Of a stretch of DNA of 64,000 nt, positions 8,034 to 17,160 are shown piece after piece. A model generated the notes under the pieces. It was not told where the DNA came from. It made no database searches and saw only the letters and a program-made list of their open reading frames with translations. The translations under genes and the position numbers were made by a program. The stretch's first letter is position 1; each line of letters begins with the position of its first letter. The DNA is from JACPRL01 sp035573715. Lineage in GTDB: Bacteria; Acidobacteriota; Terriglobia; Acidiferrales; 2-02-FULL-67-57. The DNA is taken from contig DATLZZ010000011.1 in assembly GCA_035573715.1 (NCBI GenBank), positions 25,165 to 89,164 of the forward strand, read 5' to 3'.

Positions 8034-8266
8034 TTCGGAAGTGGGCGCCGCCGAAGGAGCCGATGACGTGGACCACCACCTACCACATCGAGAATCCCGC
8101 GCGGATGGCGGAGATCGCCGCCGTGAAACTGGCGCACGAGGTGGCCGGAGTCGGTTGCGGCTGCCACTCGGTCGCCGAGCTTCAAGGCCTGTTACGCGAT
8201 CTGGGAGTGGAGGTCGAGATCCTCGAGGGGGAAGCCGAGCATGGACACACAGAGATCGTCAATTAG
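8015..8266 (+). CDS. Small element protein, partial paralogue of the preceding gene
   Basis: An 83-residue protein. The ATG at 8015 follows GAGGAGG and lies inside the previous gene's 3' end; its own 3' end overlaps the peptidase gene. Its C-terminal HSVAELQGLLRDLGVEVEILE is similar to the C-terminus of the preceding product, suggesting duplication of a small helical domain. Contains a CGC motif. No function recognised. Confidence 0.5.
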   Translation: MPRRVVIRKWAPPKEPMTWTTTYHIENPARMAEIAAVKLAHEVAGVGCGCHSVAELQGLLRDLGVEVEILEGEAEHGHTEIVN

Positions 8267-9266
8267 CCCCGCGCGCGGCGCGTTGGAACTGCTGGGCAGA
8301 CCCTGGGCCATCGTGCCCGACGTTCTGCGGCACATCGAGCATGCGGCGGAGGCGTACCTTCGCGGTGACGTGGAGCTGCCCGAGGCGCGCGTGGTGCAAA
8401 CGGCTTCTGGTAGTGGTCGTGGGTTCGACCTGGTGAACGGCGTTGCTGTCTTGCCCGTGACCGGCGTGCTGGTCAAGCGCCCGACGATCTTGGGCTTCTT
8501 CTTCGCGGAGGCCGTGACCGAATCGCTGGCCGCCAGCTTCAAAGCTGCGCTGGCCGATCCTCAGGTCAACGCCATCCTGCTTCACATTGACAGCCCGGGC
8601 GGAATGGTGGACGGCGTCGTATCGCTGGCCAACCTGGTCCATGCTGCGCGTGGACGGAAACCCGTGGTCGCGCTGATTGACGGCTTGGGCGCCTCCGCCG
8701 CCTATTGGCTGGCCAGTGCAGCCGACCGCGTTTTCATCACCGGCGAGACGACGCAGGTGGGCAGCATCGGCGTCGTGGCCACGCATATTGACCGCAGCAA
8801 GGCCGACGAGCGGCGCGGCGTGAAGGTCACGGAGATCGTCGCCGGGCGGTTCAAGCGCCTCGCCAGCGAGCACGCGCCGCTCAGCACAGAAGGCCGCGCC
8901 ATGCTTCAGGACGTGGTGGATCGCATCTACACCGTGTTTGTCGATGCCGTAGCGCAGCAGCGCGCTATGGCAGTCGAACAGGTGGTCAAGACCGAGGGCC
9001 GCGTATTCATCGGCAAGCAGGCCCTCGAAGCAGGCCTGGTGGACGGCACGACCACGCTGGACCGGCTGCTCGGTGCGCTTGCTCCCGGCGGCCCAGGGCT
9101 GCTCGCCACGAAAGCAGTCGTGCGCAAAGCCGCCGCTCCGCAGGCACAGGAAGAAAGCGCGCGACACGCGTGGATGGAAAGGCTCGCGGCCCGGCATGGT
9201 GTAGATGCTGTACGGGACGCGCTCCGCGAGCATCGGCAAGCAACGAGTTCTGTGCACAGGCGGTAG
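8241..9266 (+). CDS. S49-family serine peptidase (SppA/phage prohead-protease type)
   Basis: A 341-residue ClpP/crotonase-fold protease. The core shows LLHIDSPGGMVDG (oxyanion-loop glycines), GLGASAAYWLASAADRV with nucleophile Ser152, TQVGSIGVV, and Lys205 in GRFKRL as the likely general base of the Ser-Lys dyad. There is no signal peptide or membrane segment, unlike cellular SppA. Size and layout fit phage protein-C-type head maturation proteases. A capsid, scaffold or portal gene should lie next to such a gene, but none does. It may be a relic, or may act on another phage's capsid proteins. Confidence 0.82.
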   Translation: MDTQRSSISPARGALELLGRPWAIVPDVLRHIEHAAEAYLRGDVELPEARVVQTASGSGRGFDLVNGVAVLPVTGVLVKRPTILGFFFAEAVTESLAASFKAALADPQVNAILLHIDSPGGMVDGVVSLANLVHAARGRKPVVALIDGLGASAAYWLASAADRVFITGETTQVGSIGVVATHIDRSKADERRGVKVTEIVAGRFKRLASEHAPLSTEGRAMLQDVVDRIYTVFVDAVAQQRAMAVEQVVKTEGRVFIGKQALEAGLVDGTTTLDRLLGALAPGGPGLLATKAVVRKAAAPQAQEESARHAWMERLAARHGVDAVRDALREHRQATSSVHRR

Positions 9267-9291
9267 AAAAACACACCCAAGGAGACAACGA

Positions 9292-10143
9292 ATGTCAGCG
9301 GAAAAGCTGCAACGGGAAATCAATAAGTGGGAAGGGCGGCTGAGCGAGCTTCAGCAGAAGGCCGAGCAAGCAACGGCTCGTGCGAACACGCTGGAGGAAG
9401 AGCGTCGTGCACTTGCGCTGGCCGCCGCCGAAGGCGACGAGAAGTCAGAGCGGGCGATGACGCGCAAGGCAGCAGACGCCGACGAAGCGCGGCGCTTGTC
9501 AGACAACTTCGCGCTGATGGCGCGGCAAGCCGAGGGCAAGCTCGAAACGCTGCGCGACGAGCTGGCCGAAGCCGAGTGGCAGGAACGCCTGGCTATGTTG
9601 CGCCAGATGTGCGAGCGTCGTGCCGCGATCATCGCCAGAGTTGAGCGGGCCGTTGCTGGGCTTATCGAAGTGCTGCGCGAAGTGCGGAGCTCCAGCGACG
9701 AGATCGTCAACCTGACTCGGCAGTTTGATGACAATTTCAGTTGGCAGCACGCGCGGGAGTACTTCACTACCTCGCTGGGCTACTTTCTCTGGGCCGCACA
9801 GTGCGAGCTTCGCGAACAGGACCCGGATCGCTGGCATTTCCGGCCACGCGATCCTCAAGCCGGCGTCCGGGACGCGCTCGTTCAGTATGACCGCTGGTGC
9901 ATCGAAGCGCTGCTGGAGCGTGCGGAGCAGGGCGTCGAGTCGGCGAGGGAGGCGCGGCTGCGCGCGCGGGGGCTGATCCAAGAGGACACCAGCGAGCGCC
10001 TCTATCGCGTCCGGCACAAAGTCATCCGCGTGGGCGAGCCGCCCTTGCAGGCAGGCCAAGTGATCTCGCTGCGTGCTCAGGAAGCAGCGGCAATGGGCGA
10101 GTCGGTCGAGCCACTCGGTGAAGCCACACAGCAGGCCCCATAG
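9292..10143 (+). CDS. Coiled-coil protein of unknown function
   Basis: A 283-residue protein. The ATG at 9292 has AAGGAG about 8 nt upstream. The first ~120 residues form a long Glu/Ala/Arg/Lys-rich coiled coil (EINKWEGRLSELQQKAEQATARANTLEEE). The remainder is mixed helical, with FSWQHAREYFTTSLGYFLWAAQCELREQDPDRWHFRPRDP. Its position after a prohead-protease-like gene is where a scaffold protein might be, and coiled coils are common in scaffolds, but I see no sequence proof. Also possible: a DNA- or membrane-associated accessory protein. Confidence 0.55.
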   Translation: MSAEKLQREINKWEGRLSELQQKAEQATARANTLEEERRALALAAAEGDEKSERAMTRKAADADEARRLSDNFALMARQAEGKLETLRDELAEAEWQERLAMLRQMCERRAAIIARVERAVAGLIEVLREVRSSSDEIVNLTRQFDDNFSWQHAREYFTTSLGYFLWAAQCELREQDPDRWHFRPRDPQAGVRDALVQYDRWCIEALLERAEQGVESAREARLRARGLIQEDTSERLYRVRHKVIRVGEPPLQAGQVISLRAQEAAAMGESVEPLGEATQQAP

Positions 10144-10202
10144 GCGCGCGTCAGGCTGTCAGCGCACAAGCGGTGCACGAACCACTCAAGGAGATGATTA
10201 CG

Positions 10203-10493
10203 ATGCAAAACACGAAGCAGCAAAGCACCGAGGCCGTACTCGCAATTGCGCGAGACGTTGAAGAGCAGGTTCGGGTGTTGGGCGAGCGCGTGGCTGCGTT
10301 GTTCGTGGCCGTGGAAGAGGCCAGGGGTGACAGCAGCCGCCTGAGCTATGTGCTGAGCACCCACGTCGCCAACAAAGTCCGAGGGGTTCACTCACACTCG
10401 CGCTGGTCACAACCGCTGCCGCCGATGAGCGGCTTCGAGGACGCGATCCGCTGGTCGCTCTACCAGCAGCCACAGGGCGGCCAAGCAGCATAG
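10203..10493 (+). CDS. Small element protein of unknown function
   Basis: A 96-residue protein with a helical N-terminal half (TEAVLAIARDVEEQVRVLGERVAALFVAVEEARGD) and a less ordered tail. The ATG at 10203 has AAGGAG 8 nt upstream, which fits better than the in-frame start 30 nt earlier. A GC-rich hairpin follows the stop. I do not recognise it. Confidence 0.5.
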   Translation: MQNTKQQSTEAVLAIARDVEEQVRVLGERVAALFVAVEEARGDSSRLSYVLSTHVANKVRGVHSHSRWSQPLPPMSGFEDAIRWSLYQQPQGGQAA

Positions 10494-10503
10494 CAGGCCG
10501 GGC

Positions 10504-10533
10504 GGGGCGACCTCCCCATGCGGCGGTCGCCCC
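10504..10533 (+). terminator. GC-rich hairpin after the small-protein gene
   Basis: GGGGCGACC (10504-10512) and GGTCGCCCC (10525-10533) form a perfect 9-bp stem with a 12-nt loop, 10 bp after a stop codon. There is no T-tract, so it may be a weak terminator or an RNA-stability element. Confidence 0.35.
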
Positions 10534-10726
10534 ACTGCACTGGTCGCACTCACAAGGAATTACGGCATATGGGAACGGATGCAGGTACACCCAGAGGTGT
10601 GAAGGTACTTTCCCAGGGTGTGAGGGTCGCGGGTGACGGCGGGCGCGGCCTCGCACCAGCGTAAGAGAAAAATTTCGTCGTTTCGCTTCCGTTTCGTTTC
10701 GCTCTAAGTAGCAAAGGAGGGATGAG

Positions 10727-10963
10727 TTGGCAAAGACCGTGAATGTGGGAGAGTTGGCCGCCTTGCTGGGCATCAGCCCTCGCCGCGTCCAGCAACTCGT
10801 CCGTCTCGGAATGCCGCGCGTAGCTCGTGGCAAGTACGATCCGAAGGTATGCCGTGAATGGTACGAGGGGACACCGTGGAGAACGTGGACGCGCGAGCAG
10901 GCCAGGGTCTCGGGAGAGATCGACGCCCTGCTTACCGAGATAGACACTAGCCGTACGAAATAG
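10727..10963 (+). CDS. Nu1-like terminase small subunit HTH protein
   Basis: A 78-residue protein starting at TTG, with AAGGAGG 6 nt before it and no ATG alternative in frame. VNVGELAALLGISPRRVQQLVRLGMP, then GKYDPKVCREWYEG, follows the winged-helix pattern of the DNA-binding domain of lambda gpNu1-type terminase small subunits (invariant GMP, G-x-YD and WY). Only this domain is present; gpNu1 is about 180 residues. No large terminase gene is in the element. It may recognise a packaging site, or may be a plain regulator with the same fold. Confidence 0.55.
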   Translation: MAKTVNVGELAALLGISPRRVQQLVRLGMPRVARGKYDPKVCREWYEGTPWRTWTREQARVSGEIDALLTEIDTSRTK

Positions 10964-11115
10964 ACCCACGCCGCCACTTGGTCGCAAGCACACCAATCGT
11001 TGGACCCTTTCCTTGGATCGAATCTCGATTCTGTGCAAGCCTGATCCGGGATAGATTGAACGCCGAAAAATAGGCCCACACTGTTAGTTTCTGTGGTAAG
11101 ACCATCAGCCGGTAC

Positions 11116-13998
11116 ATGAGCACGGTTTACCACGCCCGGTATTTTGCGCACGACCTGACCCGAAAGCGGCCGTCCGCCGATGTGGACCGGCTCTCCATGT
11201 CCCTCTTCGACGCCTGCGTCGATCTGAATCCTCACCAGATTGAGGCGGCGATGTTTGCGCTGAAGTCACCGCTGAGCAAGGGCGTTATTCTGGCCGACGA
11301 AGTAGGCCTCGGCAAAACCATCGAGGCGGGGCTTGTCCTCTGCCAGTATTGGGCGGAACGACGCCGGCGGTTGCTGGTCATTTGTCCCGCCGCAATCCGC
11401 AAGCAGTGGAGCCTAGAACTCGAAGAAAAATTCAACCTTCCCACTCTCATCTTGGACGCCCCAACGTACAGACAGCTTCAGCGTGACGGCGTCCCTCAGC
11501 CGTTCCTTGCTGACCGCATTGTGGTCACATCCATCCATTTCGCCAGCACCATGCAGGGCGACCTGCGAGCCATCCCGTGGGATTTGGTCGTGATCGACGA
11601 AGCGCACAAGCTGCGCAACGCCTATCGCGCTAGCAACCGGATGGGCCAACGACTGCGCGACGCCCTGGAGGATCGTCGCAAGCTGCTGCTTACGGCTACT
11701 CCTCTTCAGAACTCCCTGCTGGAACTCTACGGGCTGAGCACGATTATTGACGGCCGAATCTTCGGCGAAGTGCCTTCCTTCCGCACGCAGTACATGAACC
11801 AAGGCGCTGATCTGGACGAGCTGCGCGCGCGGCTTCAGTACTTCTGCAAGCGCACGCTGCGCAAGCAGGTCGTTGAATATATCCAGTACACGGAACGCCG
11901 GGCGCTCACCGTACCCTTCCGCCCGGGCGACGAAGAGCAACGCCTGTACGACGCCGTTTCACACTTCTTGCTCCGCGAAGACACCTACTCCATCCCCTCG
12001 CGCCAGCGGATCATGACCACGCTGATCCTGCGCAAACTCTTGGCCTCATCGTCCTATGCGATTGCGGGCACCTTGGACACCCTGAAAGCTCGCTTAGTCA
12101 AGCTCCGCGAAGGCCTGCCGCCTGAAGAAAGCGTCGCCGAGCAGCTGGTCCTCAGCGAAGAGATGGAAGAGGAGTACCTGGAAGAAGCCGAAGAAGCAGC
12201 CGAAGCTGCCGCAGAGGAGACGGCACCAGCACCGGAACCAGCGGAACCGAAGATTGACCGGCAGAAGCTCGAAGCAGAGATAGCGGAGCTGGAACGCTAC
12301 AGCACATGGGCGCGCAGCATCGGCACCGATACCAAGTCTCGGGCGCTCATTAAGGCGCTGGAAATTGGCCTCTCCAAGATGGCGGAGATGGGGGCAAACC
12401 GCAAAGCCCTGATCTTCACTGAGTCCAGACGCACCCAGCAGTACCTGAAGTCATTCCTGGAAGCAAACGGCTACGCGGGCCAGATTGTGCTCTTCAGCGG
12501 AACAAATTCCGACCCGGAATCACAGGCCATCTATCAGCGTTGGCTTGAAGCCAACCGTGAAACCGGACGCGCAACTGGCTCAAAGACGATTGACATCCGT
12601 ACGGCACTGATCGAACACTTCCGCGATCACGCCACTCTGATGATCGCCACGGAAGCCGGCGCGGAAGGCATCAACCTGCAATTCTGCTCGCTGGTGATCA
12701 ATTACGACCTGCCGTGGAACCCCCAACGGATCGAGCAGCGGATTGGCCGGTGTCACCGCTACGGCCAGAAACACGACGTGGTGGTGATCAATTTCCTGAA
12801 TGAGCGCAACGCCGCCGACCAGCGCGTCCTGGAACTGCTGGCAGAAAAGTTCAATCTCTTCAGCGGCGTCTTTGGCGCTTCCGACGAAGTGCTGGGCACC
12901 ATCGAATCCGGCGTGGACTTCGAGCGGCGCATCCTGGAAATCTACCAACAGTGCCGGACGCCAGAGGAGATTGACGCCGCGTTTAGGAAGCTGCGCGAGG
13001 AGCTAGACGCTACAATCCGGGCACGCATCGAGGCTACGCGGCGCGCGTTGCTCGAACACTTCGACGAAGACGTGCACGCGCGCCTTCGGGTGCAATTGGA
13101 TACAGCCCGCGAACAGCTTGACCGCGTGGGCCGCCTCTTCTGGACGCTCACGCAATTCATGCTTCGCGAGCACGCCGCATTCGACGACCACACTTTGAGC
13201 TTCCATCTGCACACACCGCCCGCCCCCGGCTTCACTCCCGGCACGTACCGCCTGATTTCCAAGACGCAGCCGAACATCACGGGCGAGTTCCTCTACCGGC
13301 TTTCGCATCCTCTGGGGGAGCACGTCATCGAAACGGGCAAACGCTGCGCCACGCCCGTCGCAACAGTTACTTTCAACATCACGGGGCACCCTACCCGCAT
13401 TGCTGCCGTAGAAGCCTTGAAAGGCAAGCAGGGCTGGCTGCTGCTGCAACGCCTTGTAATTGATTCCTTTGAGCGCGAGGAATACCTGCTTTTCTCAGCC
13501 ATAGACGATGCTGGCCGTTCGCTCGATCAGGAAACTTGTGAGAAACTCTTCCGCTGTACCGGATCGGTGTGTCACGCGGACGCGCTGCCCTCGACCGTAG
13601 AAGATCGCTTGGCGCGGGAGGCGCAGCGCCACGCCGAGGCCACGATTGCACGGTCGCTCGAAACCAATAATCAGTATTTCCTTCAAGAGCGAGAGCGGCT
13701 GGAGCGCTGGGCCGACGACATGGTACTCGCCGCCGAAAAAGAGCTGGCCGACACCAAGGCACAGATCAAAGCCATGAACCGTCAGGCTCGGCTGGCAACG
13801 ACACTCGAAGAGCAGCACGCCATTCAGGAGAAGATTCGCGAGCTTGAAAAGCAGATGCGTCGCCAGCGCCAGCGCATCTTCGACGTGGAGGACGAAATCA
13901 TGGCCAAGCGCGACGCGTTGATTACCGCGCTGGAAAAGCGACTCAGCCAGCGGACCTCCACGGAACACCTGTTCACCATCCGATGGGCAGTGGAATAG
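11116..13998 (+). CDS. SNF2-family helicase, first gene of the defence-like operon
   Basis: A 960-residue superfamily 2 ATPase. It shows DEVGLGKT (61-68), DEAH (161-164), LLLTATP (motif III), EAGAEGINLQ (motif V) and QRIGRCHRYGQ (motif VI, about 541-551). An acidic Glu/Ala/Pro linker (about 349-380) splits the two RecA lobes. The C-terminus is a long coiled coil. Such helicases translocate on duplex DNA and resemble DrmD-type proteins of defence loci. The Mod gene starts 23 bp after the stop, so they are probably co-transcribed. The 152 bp before the start show no clear promoter or strong ribosome site. The helicase assignment is firm; the defence role comes from context. Confidence 0.85.
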   Translation: MSTVYHARYFAHDLTRKRPSADVDRLSMSLFDACVDLNPHQIEAAMFALKSPLSKGVILADEVGLGKTIEAGLVLCQYWAERRRRLLVICPAAIRKQWSLELEEKFNLPTLILDAPTYRQLQRDGVPQPFLADRIVVTSIHFASTMQGDLRAIPWDLVVIDEAHKLRNAYRASNRMGQRLRDALEDRRKLLLTATPLQNSLLELYGLSTIIDGRIFGEVPSFRTQYMNQGADLDELRARLQYFCKRTLRKQVVEYIQYTERRALTVPFRPGDEEQRLYDAVSHFLLREDTYSIPSRQRIMTTLILRKLLASSSYAIAGTLDTLKARLVKLREGLPPEESVAEQLVLSEEMEEEYLEEAEEAAEAAAEETAPAPEPAEPKIDRQKLEAEIAELERYSTWARSIGTDTKSRALIKALEIGLSKMAEMGANRKALIFTESRRTQQYLKSFLEANGYAGQIVLFSGTNSDPESQAIYQRWLEANRETGRATGSKTIDIRTALIEHFRDHATLMIATEAGAEGINLQFCSLVINYDLPWNPQRIEQRIGRCHRYGQKHDVVVINFLNERNAADQRVLELLAEKFNLFSGVFGASDEVLGTIESGVDFERRILEIYQQCRTPEEIDAAFRKLREELDATIRARIEATRRALLEHFDEDVHARLRVQLDTAREQLDRVGRLFWTLTQFMLREHAAFDDHTLSFHLHTPPAPGFTPGTYRLISKTQPNITGEFLYRLSHPLGEHVIETGKRCATPVATVTFNITGHPTRIAAVEALKGKQGWLLLQRLVIDSFEREEYLLFSAIDDAGRSLDQETCEKLFRCTGSVCHADALPSTVEDRLAREAQRHAEATIARSLETNNQYFLQERERLERWADDMVLAAEKELADTKAQIKAMNRQARLATTLEEQHAIQEKIRELEKQMRRQRQRIFDVEDEIMAKRDALITALEKRLSQRTSTEHLFTIRWAVE

Positions 13999-14021
13999 AG
14001 ATTTGGAAGAGGCGTCAAACC

Positions 14022-17000
14022 ATGCCGGACACGAATTTGGAGAAATTCAAGAAACTGCTGGCCGAGCTGTTCATGTTCGACCAGGCCGACCTGGACTTCG
14101 GCATCTACCGCATCATGAATGCGAAGCGGGACGAGATCAACCGCTTCCTGGACAACGACCTGCTGCCGCAGGTCCGTCAGGCCCTCGGCGAACTCGAGCA
14201 GGCCGACCGCGCGGCCATCGAGGCCGAACTCGCCAAAGCCATCGAGCAGGCCAGAGCACTGGGCGCAGACCCCGAATCTCTGCCCAAGGTTAAGGAGCTG
14301 CGCCAGCAGCTTGCACAGAAGGCAGACGTGGAAGCCCTGGAAAGCGAAGTCTTCTCCGACCTCTACAACTTCTTCCGCCGGTACTACAACGAGGGCGACT
14401 TCCTCTCGCTGCGCCGCTACAAAGAAGGCGTTTACGCCATCCCCTACGAAGGCGAGGAGGTCAAGCTCTACTGGGCGAACCACGACCAGTACTACATCAA
14501 GACCACCGAGTACTTCCGCGACTACACCTTCAAGCTGCCCGATGGCCGCCGCGTTCACTTCAAGCTGGCCGAAGCCGGCACCGAGCAGAACAACAACAAG
14601 CCGGCCTCGGGTCAGGAGCGCCGGTTCGTTTTGGGACGAGGCGCGGGCGCGGCGGGGGAACAGGGCGACAGGGCGACAGGGGGACAAGGGGAAATCTGGG
14701 ACATCGTGGACGGCGAGTTGGTGATCTACTTCCGGTTTGTTCCCGACCCGGAGAAAAGAAAACAAGCGGACCTGAACGGCGATGCAGCCCAAAAGATTCG
14801 GGAGTGCATCGCCCAGTCTGCGAGTCTCCAAGCCTCCTGGTCTTCCCTTCTCGAAAAGCGGCCCACGGAGAAGAACCCGGATCGCACGCTCCTGGAGAAG
14901 CGCCTAGCGGACTACACCGCGCGCAACACCTTCGATTATTTCATCCACAAAGACTTGGGCGGCTTCCTGCGACGCGAACTCGATTTCTACATCAAGAACG
15001 AAGTGATGCACCTGGACGACATCGAGTCGGAAAGCGCGCCCCGCGTGGAGCAGTATCTGGCCCGCGTGCGGGCTATCCGCCGCATCGCCCACAAGATCAT
15101 TGACTTCCTGGCGCAGCTTGAGAACTTCCAGAAGAAGCTGTGGCTCAAAAAGAAGTTTGTGATTGAAACCAATTATTGCATCACGCTCGACCGCGTCCCC
15201 GAGGAACTGTATCCAGAGATTGCCGCCAACGAGGCCCAGCGCGAAGAGTGGGTCAAGCTCTTGGCGATTGACGACATCAAGCAAGACCTGGCCCGGCCCG
15301 GCTACTCCGTGCCGCTCACCGTGGAGTTCCTCAAGGCGAACAAATTCCTGGTGCTGGACACCAAGCACTTCGGGGAAGATTTCAAGGCGCGCCTGCTCCA
15401 CAGCATCACTGATCTGGACGAACAACTCGACGGGCTACTGATTCACAGCGAGAATTTTCAAGCCTTGAAACTCCTCAACGAGCGCTACGAAGGTCAGATT
15501 AAGTGTACGTATATTGATCCCCCGTACAACACGGGTAACGACCGATTCGTTTACAAAGACCGCTACCAACACTCAAGCTGGCTTGCCATGATGGGGGACC
15601 GTCTGGCGTTGATGACAGAGTTGATGCTTGAGGATGGAGCCATTTTCGTAAGCATCGACGGGAATGAACGCGATCGGCTAAAGAATCTAGCGGACGTCGT
15701 TCTGGGTCCCGAACACTACCTCAATACGTTCGTATGGATCAACAATCTCAAAGGACGACAGATATCTGGCCGAGGTGCCGCAGGCACGCACGAATACGTA
15801 CTGGCATTTGGTGGTAGTCATGTCGCGACATTTGTTGCGTCAGTGGTCAAGTTCAAGGATGTCATGCCGAGCGCCTATAAGGGATTTGACTATGAGGCGC
15901 GGGAGGACGAAGGTGGCCTTTATGTACTGAAGAATGAACTCTACAATACGAACTCAAGATTTAACGAGGAGACAAGGCCCAACCTGGTCTTCAATATCCA
16001 CTACAACTTTACGACTAGAGAGATTAGGTTTTCTGACGTTTGTGATGATGTTGAGTTTGCCGGATTCGTAAAGATCCCGCCGAAGCTGAACAATGATGGA
16101 GTTCACCGATACCACGCATGGCGGTGGGGACGGGAGAAAATACTAAAGTTCAAGGCTGATCTTGAGTTTGTCCAAGCGGAGAACCAAGTCAGAATCTACA
16201 CGAAAGTTAGACGTTTTCAAACGACCGTGCTCAAGGACGTAATCACTGACATCGACACGAGCGCTGGTGGAGAAGAGCTATTCGCACTGTTTGGAGTCGC
16301 AGCCTTCGTGGATTACCCAAAGCCAGTATCGTTCGTGGAGGTCTTTGCAAGTCAAGCCGCGGAGGAGGAGCTGATTGGGGATTTCTTTGCCGGTTCAGGC
16401 ACAACGGGTCATGCCGTCATCAACCTAAATCGGGAAGATGGTGGCAGACGCAAATACATCCTCGTTGAGATGGGCGAATACTTCGACACGGTGTTGGTCC
16501 CCCGAATCAAGAAGGTTGTCTATTCCAAGGACTGGAAAGATGGCAAGCCGGTCTCGCGTGAAGGCATCAGCCACATGTTCAAGTACATCCGGCTGGAGTC
16601 TTACGAAGACACTCTGAACAACCTGGAACTGAAGCGCACGCGGGAGCAGGGTGAGCTACTGGAGCGCCATCCTGCGATGCGCGAGGACTACGTGTTGCGC
16701 TACATGCTGGACGTGGAAAGCCAGGGCAGCGCCTCGCTGCTCAATCTCGACCGGTTCGAAGACCCGTTCAACTACAAACTCAAAGTCAGCACGGGCAGCG
16801 CCGGGGAGACTCGGCTGGCTCACGTGGACCTGGTAGAGACTTTCAACTGGCTGCTGGGCCTGCGCGTGAAGCATATGGACACGATCCGGGGCTTCCGTGT
16901 CGTCCAGGGCACCAACCCTGCGGGAGAAAAGGTCCTGGTCATCTGGCGCAACACGCGCGAGAAATCGAACTCCGACCTCGACGAATTCTTCCTCAAGCAG

Positions 17001-17150
17001 GGTTACAACACCCGCGACATGGAATTCGATCTGATCTACGTGAACGGCGACAACAACCTGGAAAACCTGAAGCGCCCGGACGAAACCTGGAAAGTGCGTC
17101 TGATCGAGGAAGAGTTCAAGCGCCTGATGTTCGACGTGCAGGACGTGTAG
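14022..17150 (+). CDS. Type III-like adenine-specific DNA methyltransferase (Mod)
   Basis: Expected to methylate N6-adenine at the recognition site to protect self DNA and give target specificity. From the ATG at 14022 (1042 aa): a helical N-terminal ~480 residues, DPPY at 499-502 (IDPPYNTGND), a target-recognition region, and the SAM-binding FAGSG at 789-793. Motif IV before motif I makes it beta-class, as in EcoP-type Mod. Nucleotides of roughly 15540-16380 are clearly AT-richer than the flanks, which fits exchange of the recognition domain. Four octamer repeats lie near residue 214. The Res gene starts 10 bp downstream. An ATG 39 nt upstream overlaps the helicase gene and is less likely. 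Confidence 0.88.
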   Translation: MPDTNLEKFKKLLAELFMFDQADLDFGIYRIMNAKRDEINRFLDNDLLPQVRQALGELEQADRAAIEAELAKAIEQARALGADPESLPKVKELRQQLAQKADVEALESEVFSDLYNFFRRYYNEGDFLSLRRYKEGVYAIPYEGEEVKLYWANHDQYYIKTTEYFRDYTFKLPDGRRVHFKLAEAGTEQNNNKPASGQERRFVLGRGAGAAGEQGDRATGGQGEIWDIVDGELVIYFRFVPDPEKRKQADLNGDAAQKIRECIAQSASLQASWSSLLEKRPTEKNPDRTLLEKRLADYTARNTFDYFIHKDLGGFLRRELDFYIKNEVMHLDDIESESAPRVEQYLARVRAIRRIAHKIIDFLAQLENFQKKLWLKKKFVIETNYCITLDRVPEELYPEIAANEAQREEWVKLLAIDDIKQDLARPGYSVPLTVEFLKANKFLVLDTKHFGEDFKARLLHSITDLDEQLDGLLIHSENFQALKLLNERYEGQIKCTYIDPPYNTGNDRFVYKDRYQHSSWLAMMGDRLALMTELMLEDGAIFVSIDGNERDRLKNLADVVLGPEHYLNTFVWINNLKGRQISGRGAAGTHEYVLAFGGSHVATFVASVVKFKDVMPSAYKGFDYEAREDEGGLYVLKNELYNTNSRFNEETRPNLVFNIHYNFTTREIRFSDVCDDVEFAGFVKIPPKLNNDGVHRYHAWRWGREKILKFKADLEFVQAENQVRIYTKVRRFQTTVLKDVITDIDTSAGGEELFALFGVAAFVDYPKPVSFVEVFASQAAEEELIGDFFAGSGTTGHAVINLNREDGGRRKYILVEMGEYFDTVLVPRIKKVVYSKDWKDGKPVSREGISHMFKYIRLESYEDTLNNLELKRTREQGELLERHPAMREDYVLRYMLDVESQGSASLLNLDRFEDPFNYKLKVSTGSAGETRLAHVDLVETFNWLLGLRVKHMDTIRGFRVVQGTNPAGEKVLVIWRNTREKSNSDLDEFFLKQGYNTRDMEFDLIYVNGDNNLENLKRPDETWKVRLIEEEFKRLMFDVQDV
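14661..14692 (+). repeat. Octanucleotide tandem repeat within mod
   Basis: Four 8-bp units: two identical (CAGGGCGA) and two degenerate (CAGGGGGA, CAAGGGGA). Gain or loss of one unit would shift the reading frame. The region encodes a Gly-rich segment (AAGEQGDRATGGQG) between more ordinary protein sequence, which suggests an insertion. Confidence 0.7.
15540..16380 (+). other. AT-richer target-recognition segment of mod
   Basis: Between the DPPY and FAGSG motifs the DNA changes character. Hand counts give 45% GC at 15961-16020 against 62% at 15001-15060 in the same gene. Protein motifs stay in frame across both edges. In beta-class methyltransferases this interval is the target-recognition domain, so it is best read as a swapped specificity cassette. 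The edges are approximate. Confidence 0.6.
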
Positions 17151-17160
17151 AGGAATCCCA

